Shown piece by piece: positions 36,314 through 45,373 of a stretch of DNA of 64,000 nucleotides (its first letter is position 1; every line of letters starts with the position of its first letter). Under the pieces are notes generated by a model, which did not search any database, had not been told where the DNA came from, and saw nothing but the letters and a program-made list of their open reading frames with translations. Position numbers and translations under genes: made by a program. Source of the stretch: 34-65-8 sp963529855 (GTDB lineage Bacteria; Pseudomonadota; Alphaproteobacteria; Sphingomonadales; Sphingomonadaceae); the NCBI GenBank assembly GCA_963529855.1, contig CAURZK010000005.1:186001-250000 (forward strand), written 5' to 3'.

Positions 36314-37794
36314 ACCAGCCAGTGTATCAGGAAGAGGAATCGGGCGGAGGCCTGGGCGCCATTGTATCGCAGTTGCCCTCGATCCTGTGGCAGCGGCGCT
36401 GGTTCGTGATCGTCCCCGCGGTCGTTGGGCTGTTGGCCGCGGTCGTGACGGCATTCGTGCTGCCGACAAAGTACGAATCGTCGGCCGTGATGATCGTGCA
36501 GTCCCCCAGCCTGCCCGAAGACGTCATCGGTGGCGGAACCAACGAACTGATCGATCGCCGGATCGAGGCGATACGCCAGCAGATCGTCAATCGCCCGGCA
36601 TTGCTTGCGATGATCGAGGCCAATCAGCTTTATGCCGAGGAACGGGCATCCAAGCCGCTTTCGACTGTGATCGAAACCATGCGCGAGGCGATCACGCTCG
36701 TTCCCGAGAAGATCAATCTCGGATCGTCACGCCAACAGGACAATACGATCTCCGTCAGGCTCAGTTACGCTTACGACGACCCAGCCAAGGCGCAGGCAGT
36801 GGCGCAGGCGTTGATGGAACGGGTGGTTGAGGTCAACTCGACATCGAACACCGAACAGGCCGTCCAGACTGTGTCGTTTCTCACCCAGCAGCAGGAAGAG
36901 GTGCAGCGCCAGATTGCCGAACTCGAAGGGCAGATTTCGGCCCTGAATACCCAGTTCGGCGGCGTGCTGGCTGCTGGCGGCGGGTCGGTCATTTCCGGGG
37001 GCTCGACCGGCTTCGACATGCAGATCGCTTCGCTGGAAAGCGAAAACGCGATGCTGCGCAGCCAGCGCGAAACGCTTGCCACCGCAGACACGCGCGATCC
37101 TGCCGTCGTGGGGGCGGAGGCCCAGCTCGCCGCCGCTCGTGCGGTTTACAGCGACAGCCACCCCGATGTGCAACTGGCCCGGCGCAGGCTCGCCGAAGCG
37201 CAGCAGTTCGCAAAAAGCAACGTGGCACGATTGCCCACGCAGGCTCTCGATACGCAGATCGAGATCAACGAACGTCAGATTGCGCAGTTGCGTGCAGCGA
37301 AAGCCGGCGAAGCCGCCCAAGTCGCAGCCGCCCTGGCGGAGCGTTCGCGCGCACCCGGTGTGCAGCAGCAGGCGGCACAGTTGCAGCAGCGGCTGAGCGG
37401 TCTGTACAGCCAGTTCGAAGGGATTTCCCAGCGCCTGCTTTCCGCGCGGGCCGGCGCCCGGGCCGATCAGGAACAGATGGGCGAACGTCTGCTGGTGGTG
37501 GATCCGCCGGTGGTGCCAGACAAGCCGATCTCGCCCAACCGGCCGCTGATCATCGCCATCGGGCTGGGTGTGGGCCTCGCTTTGGGGTTCGTGTTTGCGA
37601 TGGCCGTAGAGATGTTCATGCATCCCATCCGCGATCCCAAGGCGATCAAGGCGATCACCGGAACACGCCCGCTGGCGATGGTCCCGGTTCTGAAGCCGCT
37701 GCGGCCGCGAAACCGGGGCAAGGGCGCCGGCTGGCGCCGGTTCCTCCCTTTCCGCCGCAAGGCGCGGTTGCCGCAGCAGGCAGACCATGGCTGA
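36310..37794 (+). CDS. Chain-length determinant (Wzc N-terminal/GumC-like) protein
   Basis: The 494-residue protein has a Wzz domain with membrane helices near residues 31-50 and 411-435, and a long periplasmic coiled-coil region (about 190-390, for example QQQEEVQRQIAELEGQISAL). The Pro-rich segment before the second helix (DPPVVPDKPISPNRP) is the family signature. It controls chain length and links inner and outer membrane components. It lacks the kinase domain, which is encoded separately in the next gene with an 8-base overlap. Confidence 0.92.
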   Translation: MNQPVYQEEESGGGLGAIVSQLPSILWQRRWFVIVPAVVGLLAAVVTAFVLPTKYESSAVMIVQSPSLPEDVIGGGTNELIDRRIEAIRQQIVNRPALLAMIEANQLYAEERASKPLSTVIETMREAITLVPEKINLGSSRQQDNTISVRLSYAYDDPAKAQAVAQALMERVVEVNSTSNTEQAVQTVSFLTQQQEEVQRQIAELEGQISALNTQFGGVLAAGGGSVISGGSTGFDMQIASLESENAMLRSQRETLATADTRDPAVVGAEAQLAAARAVYSDSHPDVQLARRRLAEAQQFAKSNVARLPTQALDTQIEINERQIAQLRAAKAGEAAQVAAALAERSRAPGVQQQAAQLQQRLSGLYSQFEGISQRLLSARAGARADQEQMGERLLVVDPPVVPDKPISPNRPLIIAIGLGVGLALGFVFAMAVEMFMHPIRDPKAIKAITGTRPLAMVPVLKPLRPRNRGKGAGWRRFLPFRRKARLPQQADHG

Positions 37795-38578
37795 TATGAA
37801 CAGTCCGCACGAAATGAGCGAACCCACGGCGTTGCCGATCGACATACCGGTCATCGAAATGTCGCGAGAGGTTCTCGATCAGCGACTTATCGTCGGCCTC
37901 GACGGTTTCGACGCCCGGTCGCGCGCATTCAATCTCCTGCGCACGCAGCTTACCAAGCTGCTCGATGCAAACCAGTGGAACATGATCGGCGTCACCAGCG
38001 CGACCCCTGGCGCGGGCAAGACCTTCACATCGGTGAACCTGGCTGCCGCCCTGTCACGCACCGATGATCGCACTGTGATCCTGTGCGATCTGGATATGCG
38101 CCGCGGGTCGGTGCTCAAGCAACTTGGCGTGGGCGTCAAGGTGACGCTCGACGAATGCCTTCGCGGGGATTGCAACGACTGGCGGGATGCCTTGTTCAGA
38201 GTGAACAACAACCGTTTCCTGGTGCTGCCAACCCATGCCGAACTGCACGACCCGACAGAGATCATCACTGGGGAGCGCTTCAAGTCGCTGATGCGAGACT
38301 TGCGGGGGCTGGGCGACGATTACCTGGTCGTTTGCGATTTGCCGCCAGTGTTTGCCAATGATGACGCAATGCTGTGCATGGAGCATCTCGATGCGTATCT
38401 CTACATTGTCGATCACGGCCATACGACCGCGCGGCAAGTAGAAGAATCGCTGGCTTTGCTGGCCCCCGCCCAGTGCATCGGGACGGTCCTGAACCGTTAT
38501 CAGGGCGGCATTGGCGACGATTACGGTTATGGCTACGGTGATACGTACGGTCTGCGCGAATACTCGGCGAAGAGCTGA
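37787..38578 (+). CDS. Bacterial tyrosine kinase (CpsD/Wzc C-terminal-like) of exopolysaccharide export
   Basis: This 263-residue cytoplasmic ATPase has Walker A TSATPGAGKT (near 70-79), Walker A' VILCDLDMRRGS (Asp101 and Asp103) and the later DLPP motif. The C-terminus ends with five tyrosines in fifteen residues (YGYGYGDTYGLREY), the usual autophosphorylation cluster of BY-kinases. Cycles of phosphorylation with the preceding membrane partner set polymer length and export. It converges with the retropepsin gene after 9 bases. Confidence 0.9.
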   Translation: MADMNSPHEMSEPTALPIDIPVIEMSREVLDQRLIVGLDGFDARSRAFNLLRTQLTKLLDANQWNMIGVTSATPGAGKTFTSVNLAAALSRTDDRTVILCDLDMRRGSVLKQLGVGVKVTLDECLRGDCNDWRDALFRVNNNRFLVLPTHAELHDPTEIITGERFKSLMRDLRGLGDDYLVVCDLPPVFANDDAMLCMEHLDAYLYIVDHGHTTARQVEESLALLAPAQCIGTVLNRYQGGIGDDYGYGYGDTYGLREYSAKS

Positions 38579-38587
38579 CTGTGGCTT

Positions 38588-39088
38588 TCAGTTATCGGAC
38601 CGGTCGATGATCATCCGATCCTGCGCGATCGAGATAATCCCAAGTTGCGCGATGATATCCTGGCCAAGCACGTCCGGCACCTGCGCGCCTTCGATGACGG
38701 CGACTTCGATCGGTCCGATCACCTGGCCAGCGATTTCCAGCCGCCGGATCGTGGCGAGCGTGTAGGGGACCTCTCCATCGAAGGTCAGCAATGCGCCGCG
38801 ACTGGCTTGCGGCGGATTTGGCGCGCCGATCCGCTGGAGAGTGCGACGCGCGATCACGCTGCGGGTCGAGCCGGTATCTACAATCAGGGTCGCGGGCTTT
38901 CCATCGAGGCGGGCTGGCACACGGAACAGGCCATCGGGCGACTTTCGAAGGTTGATCCGCGCCTGCTCCCGTACGGGAATGCGTTCGACCACGCGTGCCG
39001 AGGCGGTACCTTCTGCCGGATCGAACAGCACCGCGCCGCAGCCCAGGGCGGACAGCAGCACAGGCACCAGGAGAATCCGCTCGACCAT
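38588..39088 (-). CDS. Retropepsin-like aspartic protease, periplasmic
   Basis: A 166-residue protein with a hydrophobic N-terminal signal or anchor (about 5-21) and a single retropepsin domain: catalytic DTG at 71-73 within LIVDTGSTRSVIARRTL, and the second signature PDVLGQDIIAQLGIIS. Such enzymes act as homodimers. The region LSALGC is not a canonical lipobox. It lies as the last gene of the reverse group that also holds the XrtV accessory protein and may process sorted proteins or export components; that is inference. Confidence 0.83.
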   Translation of the reverse strand: MVERILLVPVLLSALGCGAVLFDPAEGTASARVVERIPVREQARINLRKSPDGLFRVPARLDGKPATLIVDTGSTRSVIARRTLQRIGAPNPPQASRGALLTFDGEVPYTLATIRRLEIAGQVIGPIEVAVIEGAQVPDVLGQDIIAQLGIISIAQDRMIIDRSDN

Positions 39089-39171
39089 GAGCGTTGCGGT
39101 ACGCCCAATGCTTTCGCGGTTACTTAAGTGGAAGGGTTAACGCCGACGCGCCATGCCGCTTTTTCAACGGC

Positions 39172-40044
39172 TCAGGATTCTCGCAAGCGTTTGATTCGAT
39201 GGCGGGCGTAGGCGGCAAAGATCAACGTGATTGCCGCAGCCAGCAGTGCCTCGAACAGGAAGAACAGGGTCCCGCGCTGCATGCTTTCCTGGCTGCGGTA
39301 GATCACCGATGCCGTGGACGAGACACGCATCCCGTTGGCGCGATAGAGGGTGATGAGTTCGCGCGGGAGAGCGTCGTGGCGGAGGATCCCCGCATGGTTG
39401 TTGCTGATGAGCGCATCGCGCCGCCCGTCGACTTCGGCAAACAAGGTATATTCTGGGCCCAGCGCCGTGCGCCGGCTGACCACGGGGACGAACCAGTAGT
39501 CGGGCCCGATGCCAAAGATCCCCTCTTCATAGCGCGCGAGCGGGCCGATCGTGCGCAAGCCGGCAAGCTGGACGGGCCCTTCCTTGAGCGTTTCGATCCG
39601 ATCGGCGCTGATGAGCCGTGGTTCTTCGTCGGCGTCTGGCAGGCTGAGAAATTGTATGAGTGCTGCCAGAGCAAGCGCGAGTGCCAGCCCAGCAGCGGAC
39701 AGCAGCACGAGCTGCAACGCGCGCAGGTACAGCAGCGTTCTGGCACGCGATGCAGCCTGCTCTGCCGCGCTGGCAGGATCATTCTTGCGGCGTCTGCGGC
39801 TCCACACCACTGCCCGCCAGATGACGGCCGGGATCGCAGCGAGTGACAGGACCGTGATGGCAGGATGCCAGCGATTGAAGAGCCGGAATTCCAGCTCGCC
39901 CAGCCAGTGCATCAGCCCGGTGTAATTCCAGCCGAGCCAGATCCCGGCCAGCGCGACGATCGCAATGAACAGGGCTGGTCCCGCGATCAACCGGGCGATG
40001 TGGCTAATCGGCGCACGATCCGGTGTCACTGACGAGTTCTCCAA
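39172..40044 (-). CDS. Membrane protein of unknown function
   Basis: The 290-residue protein has about four membrane helices: three in the first half (near residues 18-40, 60-80 and 105-130) and one near the C-terminus (about 260-280). Between the third and last helix is a soluble, probably periplasmic domain of some 120 residues with EGPVQLAGLRTIGPLARYE and a WFVPVVSRRTALGPEYTLFAEV pattern. I do not recognise the family. The reverse orientation and spacing suggest co-expression with the SleB-type hydrolase upstream and the retropepsin downstream. Confidence 0.75.
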   Translation of the reverse strand: MENSSVTPDRAPISHIARLIAGPALFIAIVALAGIWLGWNYTGLMHWLGELEFRLFNRWHPAITVLSLAAIPAVIWRAVVWSRRRRKNDPASAAEQAASRARTLLYLRALQLVLLSAAGLALALALAALIQFLSLPDADEEPRLISADRIETLKEGPVQLAGLRTIGPLARYEEGIFGIGPDYWFVPVVSRRTALGPEYTLFAEVDGRRDALISNNHAGILRHDALPRELITLYRANGMRVSSTASVIYRSQESMQRGTLFFLFEALLAAAITLIFAAYARHRIKRLRES

Positions 40045-40100
40045 TGCGCTCCTCCTTCTTGCCGGCCGACTGGAGGGTCGAACCGGTCCCTGTTTTTGCG

Positions 40101-41129
40101 TCAGTCGACGATAAGCCGCGAATCTCCGCCGCGCACCTGCAATTCGCCAGCTGTTTGATCCGCCCGCAACCGCGGTAATTCATCGCGCAAGGGGGCGGCG
40201 GCCATGTCGGCTTGCGGTGCGCGGCGTCCCGCCAGGTCGTCGGCGTATAGCGCATTGGGCCCGGTGGTCGCGTCCCCGGCCACCGTGACCGCGGTGTCAT
40301 CTCCGAAATCAAGCGGTTGCGCTTCCAGAGTTGCCATGACCGGGGGCAGCTCGCCGGCGAAATCGTATCGCGCGGCGAAGGCAGCAGGCGCACCGCCGCG
40401 CCCGCCGAGAGCATAGAAGATATGCCGGCCCACCGTTCGAACTTTTTTCAGTGAGGAGGCCCAGTAAGGCACGACATAGTCGGCGTGATAATGCGTGGAA
40501 AGGCCCACCGGCGCTTCCACCCACCCCCACAGCGCGGCAAGCGCCACCTGGCGCGCCCTTGCCCAGCCCCGTTGGGAGGGCTGGCGGGCGAGGCTCCCGT
40601 CGCAGGTGAACGAAAACTGGCAACCGGTCGGCAGCGTGGCGCCTTGATAGACTACCCCGCAGACAGTGTTGGGGAAGGCGGGGTGTCGCACACGATTGAG
40701 CACGACCTGCGCGACGGATCGCTGCCCTGCATCGGGTTCGGAAGCGGCCTCGTAATAAATGGCCTGAGTGAGGCAATCGACCGCTGAAAAGAACCGCGGG
40801 TCGGCCCGCAGTTTCTCGCTGACGTCGAATGCCTTGGCAGGAGAGACAGCGACCATGTCTGGCTGGCGCAGCTCGTTGATGCGTTCTGCCTCGTCGCGCG
40901 ACAGCGGCATAATGCCGGGATTGAGCGCAATTGCCGGTACACCTGCAGCCCCGTCCAGTTCGAGCGCCGAACCGGTAGCTTGCGAAGTATCGGCTGCGCT
41001 GCGCAGCCACCAGGCCGAACCCACAGCGAATGCGAGCCCAACCGCCAGCATTCCCGCAGAGATGGCTGCGATCCGCCGTCTGCGGCCCCGCTCTCGGCGC
41101 CCGATACTGGAGATGGCTTGGGTGCTCAT
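40101..41129 (-). CDS. SleB/CwlJ-type cell wall hydrolase
   Basis: A 342-residue protein with one N-terminal membrane segment (about 20-42) and a Hydrolase_2 (SleB) domain from about 115 to 225. Catalytic Glu127 lies in AIYYEAASEPDAGQRSVAQ, followed by the family strings VLNRVRHPAFPNTVCGVVYQG and FSFTCDG. Such enzymes are lytic transglycosylases for peptidoglycan. In this locus it could open the wall for assembly of export machinery. The C-terminal 100 residues are low in recognisable features. Confidence 0.88.
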   Translation of the reverse strand: MSTQAISSIGRRERGRRRRIAAISAGMLAVGLAFAVGSAWWLRSAADTSQATGSALELDGAAGVPAIALNPGIMPLSRDEAERINELRQPDMVAVSPAKAFDVSEKLRADPRFFSAVDCLTQAIYYEAASEPDAGQRSVAQVVLNRVRHPAFPNTVCGVVYQGATLPTGCQFSFTCDGSLARQPSQRGWARARQVALAALWGWVEAPVGLSTHYHADYVVPYWASSLKKVRTVGRHIFYALGGRGGAPAAFAARYDFAGELPPVMATLEAQPLDFGDDTAVTVAGDATTGPNALYADDLAGRRAPQADMAAAPLRDELPRLRADQTAGELQVRGGDSRLIVD

Positions 41130-41162
41130 GGCCCGGTCGGCGCGAGATCAGGCGCCTGCGCC

Positions 41163-41441
41163 CTACTTGTCCTGCCGGGAATTACCGGTGAGCCCGCGCA
41201 GAAAGTCCGCCGGCGGCCATTTCAGCACCTTGTAGACATAGACTGCCACCAGCCCGAGTGTGATCGCTGCAAACAGGTCGGAGTGGTTATTGCCTATCCA
41301 GTTGGCGACGGCGCAGCCGGCCGCAGGCACGAGGTATTCGGCCAGATGGTCCACCGGCTCTTCCTGCATCGAGCGATTGAGCATGAGAACGATCAGGCCC
41401 CCGAACGCGATGACGGTTATCCAGTCCCAAACGGTTTCCAT
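41163..41441 (-). CDS. XrtV sorting system accessory protein
   Basis: This 92-residue protein matches the small accessory family found with exosortase V in sphingomonads: METVWDWITVIAFGGLIVLM start, the conserved QEEPVDHLAEYLVPAAGCAV middle and three membrane helices (about 7-22, 34-48 and 55-72). Its function is not established. Its start overlaps the end of the O-antigen-ligase-like gene by 25 bases, so the two are co-translated; the XrtV gene is about 10 kb away. Confidence 0.85.
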   Translation of the reverse strand: METVWDWITVIAFGGLIVLMLNRSMQEEPVDHLAEYLVPAAGCAVANWIGNNHSDLFAAITLGLVAVYVYKVLKWPPADFLRGLTGNSRQDK

Positions 41442-42910
41442 GACCTCTCCTGCATTTCCATCGCGTCTGTCGCCGCTTCAGCGGCTGGGCCAGGATTGTC
41501 GAAATCCCGATTGGAAGCTGGCCGACTTGTCTTGCCGATACGCAAGGTAACGGGCGCGCACGCTGCCATCATCGCAGAAACAGGATAAAATATGAAGCTG
41601 TTCAGCGCCGCATCCACGATGACCACCAGTGTCACGATGCGAAACAGCTGCAGGGTCAGTATCTCCCCACGTGCCACATCGGGTTTACCGGCGGGCTGCG
41701 AACGACGCCACCAGCCGGCAGCGACCGCCAGGGCGAGCGCGACAAGCGGAACCAGGCCGTACTGACCCGCCATCAGCGACCACAATCCCCAAGGCCGGGT
41801 ACGTGCCGGCACGAACCAGTCCCACTGGCCTGCGCCCAGCGGCAGGTTGTTGCGGAGCAGGTCGGCCGTCTTGTCGTTCTGGTTGGCCCGCCAGGCGAGC
41901 GAGCGCCGCCCGGTCATCTCGAACATGGCCTTGGCCGGGCCGGCTATGCCGGTTTCTTCCGCGATCTGGCGCACCGGGACCATTCCCGTGCTGTAGGCGG
42001 CAAGCAGTGCCGCCGCCCCGACGGCCCCGAATGCCAGGATCCAGCGCGCCGAACGCAGCCATTGGCTCAACATGATCGCGCCGCCCGCCGCGCCGACCAG
42101 CATGATCGCCCCGATCGACTGGCTCGCCAGCGCTGTCAGAACGAGGATGATTGCTGCGATTATCGTCCAGGGCCGGCGCGCATGCCGAGGTTGCGCGATT
42201 GCGGCCACGACCGCGAACAGCGCAGCAAGGCACATGTAGAGCCCGTACTGGTTGCCGTTCTCGAACAGCAGCAACGGTCGATAACCCAGATATCGCCGCG
42301 CCCCGTCGTAACTGAACGGGTGCGGCCCGACCAGGATCTCGTGCAGCCGCCAGTCGGCGATCGTCTCGAGATAGGCGAACGGCACCAGAGCCAGTGCGGT
42401 GATGACCATCATCTGGACGAATGCTGATCGATTGGCGGGACTAGTGAGATATATCCGGCCCAGCACCCATGGCACGCCCCAGACGAGCGACAGCCACAGC
42501 GCCCCCAACGGTCCGCTCGGGATCGACGGCGTGCCCAGCAGCCGTTCCTGCGCAAGCGGCCACAGGCAGAAAAGGGCCATCGGAAGATCGATCAGCCCTG
42601 GTCGCCAGCTGATCAGCCGCTTGCCATCGCGCATGGCGGCAACCAGCAGGGCTGCGAAGGCCGCCACCAGAGCGCTTCCAGCCGGACTGTCCGCAGGCAG
42701 GGCATTACCAATGATCCGCCATTCGAATGTCTGGGCGCGTGACACCTCCCCGTATGCAAGCGGCGGCAGGAGCATCAGCCCGGCGAAATAGACCAGCCAC
42801 ACAGCGCGCTGAGCCGCAAGGCGCGCCGTCAGCAGCGGCGCCAGGCCAACAAATGCAAGATACACAGTCGGCGCCACTACATCCCCCGTGACGGCATCCC
42901 ACCCACGCAA
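41417..42910 (-). CDS. O-antigen ligase-like membrane protein associated with XrtV
   Basis: The 497-residue protein has about eleven hydrophobic segments and a periplasmic loop (about 315-385) containing RRSLAWRANQ and LPLGAGQWDW, the layout of the O-antigen ligase/polymerase superfamily. It is the second protein of this type in the window. The overlap with the XrtV accessory gene suggests that it works with the exosortase, perhaps attaching or polymerising glycan linked to sorted proteins; this is inference. The soluble C-terminal tail of about 35 residues is charged. Confidence 0.8.
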   Translation of the reverse strand: MRGWDAVTGDVVAPTVYLAFVGLAPLLTARLAAQRAVWLVYFAGLMLLPPLAYGEVSRAQTFEWRIIGNALPADSPAGSALVAAFAALLVAAMRDGKRLISWRPGLIDLPMALFCLWPLAQERLLGTPSIPSGPLGALWLSLVWGVPWVLGRIYLTSPANRSAFVQMMVITALALVPFAYLETIADWRLHEILVGPHPFSYDGARRYLGYRPLLLFENGNQYGLYMCLAALFAVVAAIAQPRHARRPWTIIAAIILVLTALASQSIGAIMLVGAAGGAIMLSQWLRSARWILAFGAVGAAALLAAYSTGMVPVRQIAEETGIAGPAKAMFEMTGRRSLAWRANQNDKTADLLRNNLPLGAGQWDWFVPARTRPWGLWSLMAGQYGLVPLVALALAVAAGWWRRSQPAGKPDVARGEILTLQLFRIVTLVVIVDAALNSFIFYPVSAMMAACAPVTLRIGKTSRPASNRDFDNPGPAAEAATDAMEMQERSWKPFGTG

Positions 42911-43018
42911 TAGGCCGTTCGCAGCGATGCTCCAAGTTCTGCGGCGTAAGGCTCCCGTGTTGGCACGGATGTGTCCCGGGGATGTCCCGGGCGCCTTCGA
43001 GAGGCTACAGGGGGGTGG

Positions 43019-44158
43019 ATGAAGGGATCGGTTACGACCACGCGCGCGTCAGATAGACGCCAGGGCGATGCAGCGCCGCTCCGGTTTCTTTTCGCGTTGC
43101 CCGGGTTTCACGCAGAGGAGCGCGGTGCGGAGGTGGCGTTGTTGTCGGTGGCGGATGCACTTGCCCGCACCGGCGATGCCGTGACCGTTGTCGGCACCGG
43201 CCCGGAACGCGACAGCACCGCTTACGCCTATCGCCGCATCGGGGCGATCAATCGCCGCCGGTTCGAACGCTTTCCCTCGCTCCCCATGCTTCGGTCGGAA
43301 ACGGCCTGGGAAGATGCCACATTCGCCTGGAACTTGCGCCGCGCCTATCGGCCGGGCGATTTCGACGTCACTGTGACATGCAACTTTCCTTTTACCCACT
43401 GGGTCTTGCGGCGCAGCGGCGGGAACGGCGCGGCACCCGCGCACCTGTTCGTGACGCAGAACGGCGATTGGCCCGCGGTCAGCGATGCGGCGGAGTTCCG
43501 CTGGTTCGATTGCGACGGGCTGGTCTGCACCAATCCCGATTATCGCGATCGAAACCAAGCGCGGTGGCGCACTGCATTGATACCCAATGGCATCGACCCG
43601 GCCCGGTTCGAAGGCGTTACCGGCGACCGGGCAGCCTATGGCATACCGGAAAACGCGCCCGTGGTGCTGATGGTCAGTGCCTTCATCGAAACGAAGCGGG
43701 TGCTCGATGGGATGCGCGCCGTGGCGGCAATCGAGGGTGCGCACCTTGTCGTGGCGGGTGATGGGCCAATGCGAGCGGCGGTTGATGCCCTGGCCGCCCA
43801 AATCATGCCGGGCCGGTTCACGCGCCTGACCCTGCAGGCGGCCCAGATGCCGGGGCTATATCGCTGCGCCGACGCGTTTCTCCACATGTCGCTGCAGGAA
43901 TCGTTCGGCAATGTTTATGTCGAGGCGATGGCGGCCGGATTGCCCATCGTGGCTCACGACAGCGCTCGATTGCGCTGGATCGTGGGAGATCGCGATACCC
44001 TGTGCGACACCCGGGATCAGGCGGCGCTCACGACCGCGCTGAGAAACGCCTTGGCGCGGGGGCGCGGTGCGTTCGACCCGCGCGCGCGGGACTTCGCCTG
44101 GAGTGTGATCGCGCAGCGCTATCGCGCCTTCGCAGCCGAGGTGGTCGCCGCGCGATGA
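43019..44158 (+). CDS. Glycosyltransferase family 4
   Basis: The start ATG 43019 is preceded by an AGGGGGGT ribosome site, so the in-frame ATG at 42971 is not used. The 379-residue GT-B protein has an N-terminal acceptor domain (RFLFALPGFHAEERGAEVAL) and a C-terminal donor domain with VVLMVSAFIETKRVLDGM, the E-x7-E type motif in SLQESFGNVYVEAMAAGLPI and ALIPNGIDPARF. It is divergent from the O-antigen-ligase-like gene and overlaps the next gene by 4 bases. Confidence 0.88.
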   Translation: MKGSVTTTRASDRRQGDAAPLRFLFALPGFHAEERGAEVALLSVADALARTGDAVTVVGTGPERDSTAYAYRRIGAINRRRFERFPSLPMLRSETAWEDATFAWNLRRAYRPGDFDVTVTCNFPFTHWVLRRSGGNGAAPAHLFVTQNGDWPAVSDAAEFRWFDCDGLVCTNPDYRDRNQARWRTALIPNGIDPARFEGVTGDRAAYGIPENAPVVLMVSAFIETKRVLDGMRAVAAIEGAHLVVAGDGPMRAAVDALAAQIMPGRFTRLTLQAAQMPGLYRCADAFLHMSLQESFGNVYVEAMAAGLPIVAHDSARLRWIVGDRDTLCDTRDQAALTTALRNALARGRGAFDPRARDFAWSVIAQRYRAFAAEVVAAR

Positions 44159-45345
44159 CCATCTGGCTGACCGTGGTTGCATGGATTTTGGCCGGGGCGG
44201 CCGCGGTGCCGCTGGCAGTGCTGGCCATTGAACTGCTCGCGGGCCTATGGCCGGGTTCTCGCCCTGCACCCCGTCTCACGAATGCCCCGGCCGTGGTACT
44301 CATCCCCGCCCATGACGAGGCGCAAGGGATCGGATCCACCCTCGCATCACTGTTCGCCGTCGCGCCGCCGGGCACCCGCGTCGTGGTGATTGCCGACAAT
44401 TGTTCCGACGCGACAGCCATGATCGCCCGGGAAGCCGGCGCGGAGGTCATCGAACGCCGCGATGATTTGCTGCGGGGCAAGGGCTATGCCCTGTCTGCCG
44501 GGCGAGACTATCTCGCCGCGGCAAATCCGCCTTCGGCAGGCGTCGTGATTGTCATGGACGCCGATTGCCGCCTGCTTCCCGGGTCGATCGAAGCGCTGGT
44601 GGCAGGGGCCCTTGCCCATGATGCGCCGGTCCAAGCCATCAACCTGATAGAACCCGATCGCTCGGCTGCACCGATGGTCCAGGTGTCGAGCTTCGCGATG
44701 CTGGTCAAGAACCTCTATCGATCGCGCGGAATGCAGCGACTTGGCGGGGCTGCACTGCTGACGGGAACGGGCATGGCATTCCCGTGGCCCCTGATCGCGA
44801 ACGCGCGACTTGCGACGGGATCGATCGTCGAGGATCTGGCGCTCGGGATAGAATTTACCGAGGCGGGGGCCGCGCCGCGCCTGATCGAAAGTGCAGGCGT
44901 GCGCAGCGCCCCTGCCGCACTTGGGGATGCCCTGGCCCAGAAAACGCGCTGGGAACATGGCTTCCTCCAGACGCTCCGGAGCCGCGCTGTGCCGTTGGTT
45001 GCGCGCGGGATGGTTCGCGGCTCGCCGGCCTTGATGCTGCTCGGCCTGCACTTGATGGTGCCGCCGCTTGCGCTGCTGCTGGTCGTAGCGGCAGCCGTAT
45101 TGGCGCTGCTACTCGTCCTGGGATTGACTGCCGTCAGCATGGCGCCTGCGCTGGTCTTGGGCGGGATGATGCTGGTCGTACTGTTGCTGGTGTCTATCGC
45201 CTGGGTAACGGGCGGGCGGGCCTATCTTTCCGGGCCTGCTGTCTTGCGCGCGCCATTGTACCTGGCGTGGAAACTGCCGGTCTATGCCCGGTTCCTGAAG
45301 AGGCCGCAGGCTGACTGGAACCGCACGCCGCGCCGCCCGCATTGA
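44155..45345 (+). CDS. Glycosyltransferase family 2, membrane-bound
   Basis: A 396-residue processive-like GT2 protein: an N-terminal helix (about 4-25), a GT-A domain with VVLIPAHDEAQGIGSTLASL, DXD-type motif in VIVMDADCRL, and the QKTRWEHG motif equivalent to Q/RxxRW of chain-forming enzymes. Two or three membrane helices follow (about 285-365). These features resemble enzymes that both add and translocate sugars. It starts at ATG 44155, overlapping the GT4 stop, and converges with the GT25 gene. Confidence 0.88.
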   Translation: MTIWLTVVAWILAGAAAVPLAVLAIELLAGLWPGSRPAPRLTNAPAVVLIPAHDEAQGIGSTLASLFAVAPPGTRVVVIADNCSDATAMIAREAGAEVIERRDDLLRGKGYALSAGRDYLAAANPPSAGVVIVMDADCRLLPGSIEALVAGALAHDAPVQAINLIEPDRSAAPMVQVSSFAMLVKNLYRSRGMQRLGGAALLTGTGMAFPWPLIANARLATGSIVEDLALGIEFTEAGAAPRLIESAGVRSAPAALGDALAQKTRWEHGFLQTLRSRAVPLVARGMVRGSPALMLLGLHLMVPPLALLLVVAAAVLALLLVLGLTAVSMAPALVLGGMMLVVLLLVSIAWVTGGRAYLSGPAVLRAPLYLAWKLPVYARFLKRPQADWNRTPRRPH

Positions 45346-45373
45346 ACATCCCGCCTGCCACGGCAAGCCGGCT

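Noticed and set aside
36727..37854. Reverse open frame opposite the chain-length gene
   Set aside because: Shadow of a certain forward gene; His/Arg-rich composition is typical of antisense frames.
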